In this document: in pieces, positions 11,176-21,201 of the stretch | How the letters are laid out: each line of letters starts with the position of its first letter | How positions within the stretch are numbered: position 1 is the stretch's first letter | Source of the DNA: Nemertoderma westbladi | Taxonomy: Eukaryota > Xenacoelomorpha > Nemertodermatida > Nemertodermatidae | Direction: 5' to 3' | Assembly: GCA_032718475.1 (NCBI GenBank) | Contig: JAUCBJ010004651.1 | Coordinates: forward strand, 1 to 64,000 | Length of the DNA stretch: 64,000 nucleotides | Notes under the pieces: generated by a model | The model's database searches: none | What the model was told of the DNA's origin: nothing | The model's input: the letters and a program-made list of their open reading frames with translations, nothing else | Program-made: the position numbers and the translations under genes

Positions 11176-11605
11176 ATGGCCTTTATATTAATTAATTTTT
11201 AACGAAACAACAGCAATAATTTTAGAATATTTTACATTTTTGATAAACTAAAAGGGGATCTGGTAAGATCTGTACAGGTCAAGGGAATTTCTGCAAGGAA
11301 CTTATTATGATCTTCACATACAGGCGATGCCAGAATGGACAAGATCTCTACAGTATGAGAATCGATAAGATCGTTATACATTACAGATCTTACAGTAGTA
11401 GAAATAATAATTCATCACACTAGGGTAGAGAATTGCAGACGTTGATCAACGTAATCATATAGACGCGGCTTGTGGTCTCTAGTACATACTGTACAGTATA
11501 TGTACAGTAGGATATGACAATATTCAGCTTATTTTATTACAAACAACGAAATGGGAGAAGTGTATTTAATCTTTCAGACATTCCACCCATTCGAAAATCC
11601 TCATG
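11176..11605. other. Central part of the foldback element, non-coding
   Basis: To about 11250 it continues the similarity to the right arm (ATTAATTAATTTTTAACGAA and neighbours). After that I see no gene and no repeat that I can name. Confidence 0.45.
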
Positions 11606-11632
11606 TGATCAACATTGAGGTTTCCAAACTAA

Positions 11633-12112
11633 TGTGTGCATTGTACTTGACACAATGAACCCGGCGTAGCATTCTTGTGAATGTGCCATCCAGAGATTTG
11701 GTGTCCTCAGCAGTTAGAGCCCAGCATGGACTCCCGTAGAGGAGTACTGGAACTACTGCTGCTCTAAATAATCGGACCTTGAGTTTCCGAATAATTCTCG
11801 GTGACTTCCAAATCCTGGAAAGCCTATTCAAGGCTGCCCATGCCTTTCCCTTACGTATTCGAAGGTCCTCACCTGACTTCCGGATCTATGATCCCAGGTA
11901 ACAGAAGTTGTCCACATTCTCAAGCATACCATCCTTTGAGCTTATGCTCATCCGATCAGAGACTTGCTGAGGACTTTAAAAGTTAACTGTCAAAATTGTG
12001 GTCTTTCAGGAGTTAATAAAAAGACCAACACTAGAAGCAGAATGAGCCCAGGAGCCGTTGGGCTCCCTCTAATGATTTTGAGAGTACTCCTAAGTCATCA
12101 GCAAAGTCTATC
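11633..12112 (-). mobile_element. Short internal LINE fragment with 22-bp flanking duplication
   Basis: Corresponds to about 51367-51850 of the intact LINE, antisense on the + strand. TGATCAACATTGAGGTTTCC and two more bases are duplicated at 11606-11627 and 12113-12134. The last ~340 bp of the LINE, including its 3' end, are missing even though a target-site-like duplication is present. Confidence 0.75.
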
Positions 12113-12388
12113 TGATCAACATTGAGGTTTCCAAGCTAAATTCTCACATGTGAATGAATAATATGTCACACACTTTAGGTATGTTGCTACATAGTCGGAT
12201 CCCAAGTGGGGTTTCTCATCGGGCTTTAATAGGGATCAGTTGGCGAAAATCTTCAAAAGTTACTTACGAATGAATTTTTCGTTACAGACAGACAAGCGGA
12301 CAGAACGACCGACTGGAGATGAAATTTTGCCCTATTTTTACTAATTGCAATTGTGCGCAAAGGCTTGCCCTGACTGCGTGACTCGTCC
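12113..12388. other. Foldback interior, non-coding
   Basis: Includes GACAGACAAGCGGACAGAAC and a CTGCGTGACTCGTCCCACAG scrap at about 12285-12392. These are related to the start of the window and to 27160-27220. No gene seen. Confidence 0.4.
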
Positions 12389-12605
12389 CACAGAACACCA
12401 AACTCTCCAACCAACTACACTCAACTTTGACTCTCTTTCACCCAACTACACTCCACTTCCACCCAACTCTCACCCAACTACACCCAACTTTCACCCAACT
12501 ACACCCAATTCTCCACCCAACTACACCCAACTATCACCCAACTACAGTACACTCAACATTGTCTCACTTCCACCCAACTACACTTACCTTTCACCACTTT
12601 CTCGC
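12389..12605 (+). repeat. Third CACCCAACTACACC minisatellite block
   Basis: Same repeat alphabet as the two foldback arms (ACACCCAACT, TTTCACCCAACT), in the same orientation as the left arm but at an internal position. The frames it opens (Thr/Pro/His-rich) are by-products of the repeat. Confidence 0.85.
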
Positions 12606-12912
12606 AGGTCAGGATTTTTGAAAATAAAAAATTATAAAGCAAATTATAAAATTGTCAAAAACCATACAAATCCTAATCTACGTCGCTTTTTTGGATGTGA
12701 AGATGAGTAGGACATACAGTACAATATATCTAATGTTTAGTTCTGAGGCATAACAGCGAGAACATGCGAGCCACGTAGTAAAGGCGAGCCTTAACGCACT
12801 ATGATAATTAGTAAATACTGGAAAATTTATTTCGAGTGATTATCATATTCGAGTTAGTGAAATATTGAAACGAGGGACCGAAGTGAGATAAAAGTACATT
12901 ATACACTATAAT

Positions 12913-13049
12913 ATGTTGTTTTATTGTTAAATTTCTTGATTACTTAACGCTCGTCTATGGACGAGCCGCAAATAATCCATCTATCTACTATATTTACGGC
13001 TTGTCCAAGGACGAGCGTTAAGTAATTCAGAAATTTAACAATAAAATAT
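12913..13049. repeat. Near-perfect inverted repeat (~56-bp arms, ~25-bp loop)
   Basis: The arm TTACTTAACGCTCGTC... CGAGCCG at 12913-12968 is matched in reverse complement at about 12995-13049 (CGGCTTGTCC... GACGAGCGTTAAGTAA). This could be a very small MITE or a recent hairpin-forming insertion. No TSD identified. Confidence 0.8.
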
Positions 13050-13414
13050 TATAATTATCCTTTGTATCATATTACAAGAAAGATTGTAACATACAGTAGT
13101 CTTTATTTTCAACAGTTTTATTCTAAACTTCGTGGCCTTTATATTAATTTGATCTTATCTTTCGTTTATTATTTTGGTTCCATGAGAAATTTATTATTCG
13201 CCTATATTATACAGAAAGTACTTTATTTGCTAACCATTAAGATTGGATCAGGGAGCCAAATGGAGTGTAAACTTGAGACATGTAAAATGTAATGAGAAAT
13301 GTAAAAAGTTCTAAAATTATTTCTGTTGTTTAGTTAAAAATTAATTAATACAGTATAAAGGCCATAAAGTTTAAGATAAAGAAGCTGAAAATAATGTTAC
13401 AGTTTATTTTCTTG

Positions 13415-13937
13415 TATTCTATGATACATAAAGGATAATTACATTATTATAATTGCATTAAACATACTGTATAATATAGAACTTATGTCCATTAACTTTG
13501 TACGAATTATCCGCATTGCTATTCCCACAGCAGAAGTTTCCAATAATGCGATTTCGTCGTTAAGGCTGTGACGGTGACCCTCCTATGTATCAATACCGTT
13601 TTCATTTTCACCACAATCCCACAGCGCCAGTTTAGTTTGTACTGTAGCTTAGTTTGGAGTTTTGATGCGTGGTATGTGTAGACATCTATAGGTATCTGGA
13701 TCGTTCGTCAATAGTCTCTGTGTCTCTCCTTTGTATATTTATTGCTAAATTCATCAATTATTCTAGAATCAACCTGCAATAAAAATAAAATGTTAGTTAG
13801 TTATTTTCATAATTGCAGGGCAGTGATGGCAAAATACAGCACGAGTACATGCAACTTTTAAAAGTTCATATCTCAGCAATTCCTCAAAGAAGTTCAGAGT
13901 TTGTTACTGTACATATTGTAATTTGTGGAAGATAGGT
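13415..13937 (-). repeat. Right inverted arm of the foldback element, inner part
   Basis: Reverse complement of about 10410-10910, interrupted at 13938 by the LTR element; the arm resumes at 23933. Similarity to the left arm continues inward to about 13290. The uninterrupted left arm reads GTTTGGTGCCATAC where this arm has the inserted element between two TAGGT copies, so it records the pre-insertion site. Confidence 0.85.
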
Positions 13938-15126
13938 TGTTCGCGCTTTTGAAGACCTTTAGCAGTTTAACCTGCCAAAATTTATATGTCTTTTAGTTAA
14001 TTAAAACACCTTTAGCATACGACAATATTTTATGCTAATAAACAAAACATTAACCGAAGCCAGCCCATGCGCGATCATTCACCCGATGGATACACCCGGG
14101 AGGCTGAATTCGGCTGCTTAAATTTTATTATTGCAGTGTAAGATTGCAGTGTAAACCTACTGTATTATTCGATTGATCACTAATAATTAATTTCTGACAG
14201 ATATTATTGGCTTTCGGGAAATATTAACAGTTCCTTTAGGACGTGGCGCTCTATCTATTTAAACAGAGCTAGGACTTATACTAAACGCAACGATACTGCT
14301 TATGATTAAAGTATAAGGCGCATTCTTTAGGAAATGCTTTGTTACCAATCACAATCATGCACACTATTCTGCCGACAGTCAGTAAATTTGATCACACATA
14401 AAGAGAGCAGCAATTGACTCATGTAGGGTCTGCTAAATAACATTAGATTCAATACACACCACATTGATATAAATCGCAATTGTTATGTATAGCCTGTCTC
14501 TCTAACCTGTAGTGTATCAAGAAAATTGGGAATTTTGGGTGATTTATCAGTATTCTCCAAAGAGCAATATTTCCTCAACAAATCGATACAATTAATAACT
14601 GACGGTAAATAACAGTACAAACAATATGATTAGTGCAGTTAAATTAAGTGAGTGAGACTAGTTGGATTAGATAACAGTTATACTTTCGATAATTTAAGCA
14701 GTTTTACTAGAGTTCTTCCCAAAAGCCGGTGGTCTGGCGAAAAATGGAAACACAACAACAGAATCATATAAAGAATCATATGACTACATAACTATACGAG
14801 GATACCAACTACCCTTATTCCCCGAAGCTCCCGTCCAACACAGAGGATGAGCATACAGATAGGAAATTCAGTTCAGTAGCTCTGGGATAGGTCAAAATCA
14901 ACGCCCACTCAAATTCTATTGGCCGATACGGACAGCAGGGTTGAGGCAACCTCCCTAAGCTGGTTGGCCGATCGAGCAGAACCCAGATACCTTCGTACAG
15001 CACATCAGCCAATAAGCGGGTAGCTTGCACTATTTTAGCTATAGATCCCTTTTAGAGTATTCTAGCGACCGGGGGGGAACTGGCCAGCAAAGCAAATGAA
15101 TCAGTTATCCCACAAAAGCTTTTACA
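13938..15126 (-). repeat. 3' LTR
   Basis: 1189 bp, the same length as the LTR at 22739-23927. By eye I found one substitution (near 14748 vs 23549), implying very recent insertion. In element sense it starts TGTAAAAGCTTTTGTGGGAT and ends CAAAAGCGCGAACA. The 71-codon - strand frame it contains is not a gene. Confidence 0.93.
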
Positions 15127-15204
15127 CCGCTCCCAGAAAATGGGATTTAAGTCTATAAAATATACAAAATCACAGTTTCTAAAATATAAAAATTCTCTAA
15201 ACAG

Positions 15205-16824
15205 TTAGTCTTTCTTGCGCGGACGGCGTTTACGCAGTTTTTTAAAGCTAGCAAGAGTCCTTTTCTCTTTGGGGCGAGCCACTTTACGAGGAGGGCTATA
15301 ACTCCTGGGTGAAGGGTGCAATATGATTGCATCAGAAGGTATGGGATTACGATCGGTATATCCGCCGGTCGAAGTACCGGGTTGATTGACATCAACGTCC
15401 GGGGAGAGGGGTCTAACGGCTTTGAGAGCTCGTTTCAAGACAGCCGCTCTTACGGGTCCTGTACGAGTGGTCTGAACGAGGGCCGTGGGTGGACCATAGG
15501 CAGTTAGAAACTTCCTTGGTTTAATGGTTCTTTCCAACTCGCGTTCGCGGGCTCGGTACTCGTAAGGCCGTCGATATACTTCCTGTAACTCGGGGTGTGA
15601 GTTGACAAATAAGTCTCCATAGGCAGGGTCTTGACGGATAAAGTTTATTAAGTTGTAAGAATAGATGTCACTCGGATTAATGCTCCTGAGAAATTTGCGT
15701 ACATATTTGGTTGAAATACATTCTCCAACGCGCTTCAGTAGTTCATAACTTGATAGGCGTGATTTCTGCTCGACGGAGGCAAACAAATAAGGATGGAACG
15801 CATAAACTCCTTCGTAAGCGCGTCCAGGGTAATAGCGATGGCGTGAATCACAATGTAAATCAGCGTTCGCTTCCCAAGCTCTGATATAACGTAGTACAAT
15901 CATTTCATCTACGCTCTCTAAATCATGATTAAAGGGACAATCAAAGCTGGCGTGTCCTTTTAATTGACAATGATGGCATTGAGTCATAAATTGGGGGCAG
16001 ACAGCAAAAATGTGCAAATTATTAAGCCGACAATATGCACAATAGATTTCCATCGACGGTTGCTCGTGGAAATAGGAACAGAGATCGTTGGTGTCCATAG
16101 ACGTAATATGGTCTCTCGATGCGCACAGCCGACAACGTTGTCGAGAAACATAATTGGCATGGCGATAATCATACGCAGTAAGACACTGTGGACCTTGATA
16201 CCATTCCAATATGTAGTCGCTATCGCTACTCCGAGACGTGGGGGGCTGAATCTCTTCAGATTCTAAACATATGGGTTCGTCTTCCCCTTGTATAGTTGAG
16301 GTAGGCATGGCCGTCTCCTCAAGTGGACCTACCGTCTGAATTTCCACGACAGAATAACCTGTGGGGATTCGAGGTCTTTGGATAACAGAGGAGTGCAGGT
16401 TTATTATACAAATGTCTTTGAAAATAGCAAATCCAGCGCTATCTAACTTCTCCGCAGCCGAGTCTCTTAAGCTGAGCTTGGTCAAAGCGCGGTCTTTGAA
16501 TTGGCTATCCACGTTGCGAAACGGGGTTAAAAATCGTCGGAAACATTCAAAGCGGATGAATTTATTATGTTCATCTAGCTTAGCGAGTTTGGTCCCAAGG
16601 ATTAATGGATGGGCGCGTATAGTACGACTGCACACATCGGCTAGCCAACCGGAAAGTGCGGTGTTTTCGAAGATCGTGTAGATAGCTAAGGAGGGGCGGA
16701 GTGGAACACTCATGAAGCTATACACGGCGCCAGGTGCGGTCAACGGTCCGTCAAAGTATAATCGAGAATAATGGTCTCCGTATACTTGTTGTAGTTGATG
16801 GGATTTCCGACCTTGAAATTCCAT
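15205..16824 (-). CDS. Env-position ORF d: zinc-knuckle protein with basic tail
   Basis: 539 residues starting at a real ATG. Near residues 225-310 it has several Cys/His pairs (CRLCASRDH, CAYCRLNN). These end in a canonical CCHC knuckle, CHHCQLKGHASFDC (CX2CX4HX4C). The C-terminus is strongly basic (FKKLRKRRPRKKD), a plausible nuclear or nucleic-acid-binding tail. There is no signal peptide or membrane span, so it is not an envelope protein. It lies after integrase, where BEL elements normally have env or nothing. It overlaps ORF c by 85 nt in the -1 frame. I do not recognise the family. It could be a displaced gag-like protein or a captured gene. Confidence 0.7.
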   Translation of the reverse strand: MEFQGRKSHQLQQVYGDHYSRLYFDGPLTAPGAVYSFMSVPLRPSLAIYTIFENTALSGWLADVCSRTIRAHPLILGTKLAKLDEHNKFIRFECFRRFLTPFRNVDSQFKDRALTKLSLRDSAAEKLDSAGFAIFKDICIINLHSSVIQRPRIPTGYSVVEIQTVGPLEETAMPTSTIQGEDEPICLESEEIQPPTSRSSDSDYILEWYQGPQCLTAYDYRHANYVSRQRCRLCASRDHITSMDTNDLCSYFHEQPSMEIYCAYCRLNNLHIFAVCPQFMTQCHHCQLKGHASFDCPFNHDLESVDEMIVLRYIRAWEANADLHCDSRHRYYPGRAYEGVYAFHPYLFASVEQKSRLSSYELLKRVGECISTKYVRKFLRSINPSDIYSYNLINFIRQDPAYGDLFVNSHPELQEVYRRPYEYRARERELERTIKPRKFLTAYGPPTALVQTTRTGPVRAAVLKRALKAVRPLSPDVDVNQPGTSTGGYTDRNPIPSDAIILHPSPRSYSPPRKVARPKEKRTLASFKKLRKRRPRKKD

Positions 16825-17261
16825 CCGTATTCCTGAAAAGCAAGATGTCCGATGGAAGTTCGTTGCACCTTTGTAATGTTGCTAGACGCATTAGCATACA
16901 TGGTGCGAAAGAAACCTCGGCCTTCGGCCCAAGGAGCCATCAGCTGAGTATCCACGAAAGGATAGGGGATATTTTCCATATTCCGAAAGTCGTTTTGGAG
17001 ATCTCCGTAAACAGCTGAGCCGATTTTAATGATTCTTTCGTTGAATAACATCTCGAGAATGGGCTGGGGTAACATCGATCCATCGATACCCATGGCCGGT
17101 TTGCGTTCGGTGTCAATGACGTAACGCTGCGCGAGTTCGAATTGTCCATGTCGGAGATTCTTTTGCGTTTCGGTGAGAGTTTCAAAGGAATAATCGATCA
17201 CGTCGGAACACGCTCGCGTAAACACGTGAGTGGAACCAGCTAATCCGCGTATGTGTATCAT
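16740..17261 (-). CDS. Env-position ORF c, unknown protein
   Basis: 173 residues, ATG start. Neutral, mixed composition with GIDGSMLPQPILEMLFNERI near the middle; no signal peptide, membrane span or familiar motif. It overlaps ORF d at its 3' end and sits 12 nt after ORF b. Its frame is also open for 11 codons upstream of the ATG, overlapping the end of ORF b. It may be a segment of one long protein read through -1 frameshifts, or a separate overlapping gene. Confidence 0.5.
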   Translation of the reverse strand: MIHIRGLAGSTHVFTRACSDVIDYSFETLTETQKNLRHGQFELAQRYVIDTERKPAMGIDGSMLPQPILEMLFNERIIKIGSAVYGDLQNDFRNMENIPYPFVDTQLMAPWAEGRGFFRTMYANASSNITKVQRTSIGHLAFQEYGWNFKVGNPINYNKYTETIILDYTLTDR

Positions 17262-17272
17262 GCGCGTAGTTC

Positions 17273-17437
17273 CTAATTCTCCGATTGGAACCCTTCGTTA
17301 TCGTAAGTAACAACGCCATACATCTCAATGATATTAAGAGTTTCATTCCACTCTTTGGTGGCGTTCTCGAGGGTCATCCCTACTGGATGCCACAAGGTGG
17401 CGCATTGATTAGCGTCAGGGAGATCACTATACTTCAT
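17273..17437 (-). CDS. Env-position ORF b, small unknown protein
   Basis: 54 codons. Its ATG overlaps the TGA of ORF a (ATGA), and it ends TAG just before ORF c. Begins MKYSDLPDANQC; contains GMTLENATKEWNETLN. Too short for family recognition. The -1 relation to ORF a and the coding-like composition are the reasons to list it. Confidence 0.4.
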   Translation of the reverse strand: MKYSDLPDANQCATLWHPVGMTLENATKEWNETLNIIEMYGVVTYDNEGFQSEN

Positions 17438-17697
17438 GTATCGAGTAAATCGGTAGGATGGCCGGTAGTTAAGAAGTCCATATACGTACCATTACGATTC
17501 GTATAGCGAGCGGTGAATTTTCTATAGTCCAATTCACGCGTAAGTTGTTCCTGGGACATCGGCGGTTCGATATAACGACCATCGTCCTCCGTAATAGTCG
17601 GATCGGCTTCACCGCGTATCAAGCTATCCACAAACGCTTGTAAAGGTAGAGTATATCGCTCTCTAATACCAAGGTCATCTTCTATCAATTCCGTCAT
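17434..17697 (-). CDS. Env-position ORF a, unknown acidic protein
   Basis: 87 residues, ATG start, acidic N-terminus (MTELIEDDLGIRERYTLPLQ). Stops in ATGA, which also starts ORF b. It is the first of four ORFs (a-b-c-d), each in the -1 frame of the one before, that together fill 17697-15205. No known domain. Confidence 0.45.
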   Translation of the reverse strand: MTELIEDDLGIRERYTLPLQAFVDSLIRGEADPTITEDDGRYIEPPMSQEQLTRELDYRKFTARYTNRNGTYMDFLTTGHPTDLLDT

Positions 17698-19315
17698 ATC
17701 TGCTATCTGAGTTTATTAATATCAGTATGAGTTAATATTTAGGCAAGCGGGCGTCGCTGCCTACTAGTCTTTGCCCCCGGACAGTGGGTTTCTCAGCGCC
17801 GATGTACCGTCGTCACGGTGTTTACGCCAACATGTAGCAACAGCACGACAACGATAACCGGCACAAGTCCCACCACTGTCCGTCCCAAAGGCTTGAATCC
17901 ACTTGAGGTTATCTCGGTAGAGTTAGGGCTACTTTACAATTGCGATTAGCTACTGTAAACACACTTTAGTAGTAACATTCACCTATAAACGCACAAATTC
18001 CATACAATCATTACTTACTGCACACATGCAGGCCATTTGTCCGTTAATCAGTGTCTTCCAGAATGTCACGTTATTACTATGTATCCTTGGATACTAATAG
18101 TGCGCTATGTATATTCTTATGCTACGCAATGGGGCAAGCCTTTTATTGTTCCTTTAACTTGCTTCTAATTCTAGCGTGGGTGTTGCCATGGTGACATTAT
18201 GGAAAACTAGCGGTAGAATTAGGGTAATTCTCATGCATACAGATCTGGGATGCTATTTAATAGTAATTCTTTAATTGTCAATATCCTCTTTATGCATGAT
18301 TTTATAAATTTTATCGGCTATTGACTATATGTTGGAGATTCTCACACTCTAGTACACTCAATATGAATCTCCGCTCCCATGATCTATTAATTACTGGAAT
18401 TTTGGGAATGTTATAAATTGCACAAAATGACAATTTATGAAATTCATTTAAATATGAATTTAAATTTATTCCCGTGAATTTTATTATTTGATGTTAAATT
18501 GACACAAATTTTATTCCAGAGCATATCTGGGGACTTAGGATCCTTAATTCTATAAAATAGTCCTTCTAAGAATATCGGTAAATACTGCGATATCTTAATT
18601 GACTAGAAATTTTAAAGGATCGGGATTTTACAGATTTTAATAAATATTAAATTAATATTTAGGATGAGCACCGATTTATTCCAGAACTTGTCTGGGGACG
18701 TTAACCACTGATTCTAGAATTTGTCTTTCAAGTATATCGGTGGGTGCCGCGATATCTTAATCGACTAGAATTACAGATGGTCAAAGTTTAACAGATTTAT
18801 TTGCGTTTTACGCTACTGTTATATGGACATCACGCTACTATATGTATTATTTAATATAAGGTAGAAGAGCAATATCGCACGAAGCAATGTCAGTGTGAAG
18901 AGGCAAGTCGTTTCCAAGGTCTACCCAGAGCTTGGTTTAGCCGAGACACGAGGATCTGAACTTTGCATTCCTAATACTCTGCCTACCAATAATACTTGAA
19001 TATAGTAGTGGCTTTATTGTACTTTAAGAAGTACGGACATTTCATCTTACTGTAGTCACGTATTTATAATATGATACGGACAGTAAGGGAAGAGAAAAAT
19101 AATTATTTCTCGCCGTCGCACTAAATATATATTATAGAAATTATGTACGTAATAAACACTAATATATTGCACTAATCTACTAAATAATCCCTAAAATAAC
19201 ATTCTACTAAATAAAAATTGAATAAAAACGATTATAATAAAGTACATAATAAAGTTCGCATATAAAATGTAATAAAATAGATAAATAACATAGTCATACA
19301 CCCACTCCAGACGTA
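17698..19315 (-). other. Spacer between integrase and the env-position ORFs
   Basis: 1.6 kb, no gene seen. Contains a diverged ~168-bp tandem duplication: TTATTCCAGAGCATATCTGG at about 18509 and TTATTCCAGAACTTGTCTGG at about 18677, each followed by TATCGGT...GCGATATCTTAAT. It could hold a splice acceptor or subgenomic promoter for the downstream ORFs, but neither is demonstrable. Confidence 0.5.
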
Positions 19316-21201
19316 TCACGTTTGGGAGTCCCTAGATGTTTGAGGAATTAGGGAGGTGGTCGTGGGAAGAGTTTCTTGTCTTCCATAGTTTCCGGAGAGT
19401 TCTCTGTCTCTTTCCAGTAAACATAAACGACCAACTGGGCGATTGAGTTGTTGCGTCTCAAAGATTATACCGGGCTTCTTGAAGTTACGCCGCATAACGA
19501 TGAGTTCTACTGAACGCACTAAACCATCCTCCGAGATATGGGTCTCGATGATACGACCTGTCTGCCACCGTTTACGTGGGAGGTCTGGATCTACAATAAG
19601 TACCATATCTCCGGCGCTGACGTTTTCCTGCTGCGCAAACCACTTAGTTCGAAGTTGTAGCGTGGGCAGGTAATGTTTCTCGAAATGGTCAGCGAAACGA
19701 CGGGATAGCAACTGCATAAGTTGCCAAGTTCGACGGCAGTATTCATCTCCGTCGGCAATCTCCGATCGTGGGAGCATGGCTACCGGTTTCTTCAGTAGGA
19801 AGTGCGCAGGTGTTAGCGCTTCCAGGGAATCGGGACTCGATGAGACTGGCATAAGCGGTCTCTCGTTGAGATAGGCAGCTATTTCCTCCATTAACGTCCG
19901 CAAAAGTTCGTCGGTGAGATACGCACGGCATGGCACTATAAAGTGAAATGCGGTCTTAACGCTTCTAATTAATCTCTCCCAACTTCCTCCCCACCAAGGG
20001 GCGTCGGCGGCGTTGAAGGTCCAGCTAGACGCTGTTATCCTTAGCTGGTCAACCACCTGTCTTTGGTTCCAGTCCTTTACGTAAGCCTGTATTTCGTTGT
20101 TGGCACCAATGAAGTTCGTTCCCTTGTCCGATCTCATGGTATTACTCGTACCGAAGCGAGCGATCTGTCGTCGTAAACTTAAGACGAAACTGTTGGTAGA
20201 TAGATCGTTCACCATATCGAGATGGATGGCTCTGCAAGTCATGCACACGAAGATGACACACCATCTCTTGACTATAGTCCTCGCACGATATACTTCAATA
20301 GGGCCAAATAAATCTACACCAGTATTAGTAAAAGGTGGTTCATAGAAGCTTACTCGTTCCCTAGGTAATTCTGCCTCTCGCTGTGTTAAAGGCCTACTGA
20401 ATGCTTTCCTACAGGGTATGCAGTTCCTAAGAACTTGGTTCAGAGCCCTACGGGGTTTATCAAAATAATAGCGAGTTCGAATTTCGCTAAGAACTCGTTC
20501 TCTTCCAGCATGATAAAGCTTACTGTGAACATCTACAATCATCTTGATTTGTACTTCAAGATTTCTAATGAGTATGGGGAATTTAGTGTCAAAGGATAAG
20601 GGTGCATTGGTTAGTCTTCCTCCAACACGTATTAACCCATCTATCATTGTGCTAGAGAATCGATCCCTTAAGCGCATCTGCGGATTTCTCAACAACAGGA
20701 AATACTTTTCGGAATCCTCATAGCATTGCAGGAGTCTCAGTATCTGTTTATTAGTCTCTTCATGCTCCTGGTGACTAATTTTCTCCTTTAGAAAACTATC
20801 AGATCGCTTATATTTAGGTGAGTTTTTAATAACATGAACTTGTGCTGATGTCAATGGAGCGTTATCACTAGTGGTCTTCGCCCTGGAGTATTGATGATGA
20901 AAGCATCTCTTTAAATATGTGACGGCTTTACAGAGCCGATTCCAGGAACTGTAGTGATGCATCGCTCTCTGCAGCAGGGGTGAGATTCCTTGCGAGACGT
21001 CTGGTATTCCAGATTTCCAATCTCTATCTCGAATTTCCGCAACAGACTTATTTATAGCGAGGGATTGTGGATCCAAATCATCGTTTCCGGAAACATGTAA
21101 TACAGATAGATCGATAGTCGGTTTAAATAACTTCGATTTACTCGCCCGGGTTTTTGGTTTGACGGTCTCCGCTCCCTTGGCTTGTCTAATTTCCGCCGTA
21201 G
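19316..21201 (-). CDS. BEL/Pao-type integrase, remaining pol fragment
   Basis: Open from just after a TAA near 21204; the ATG is lost. An HHCC zinc module (HSKLYHAGRERVL ... NCIPCRK) precedes the DDE core: TGVDLFGP (first Asp), TMRSDKGTNFIGA (second Asp), WWGGSWERLIRSVK (Glu). A C-terminal DUF5641-like domain follows (KWFAQQENVSAGDMVLIVD, GRIIETH, RPVGRL). These features are typical of BEL/Pao pol. Integrase inserts the element's cDNA into host DNA. The region that should precede it (RT, RNase H) is missing: the frame begins a few codons after the leader sequence ends, consistent with one large deletion. Confidence 0.9.
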
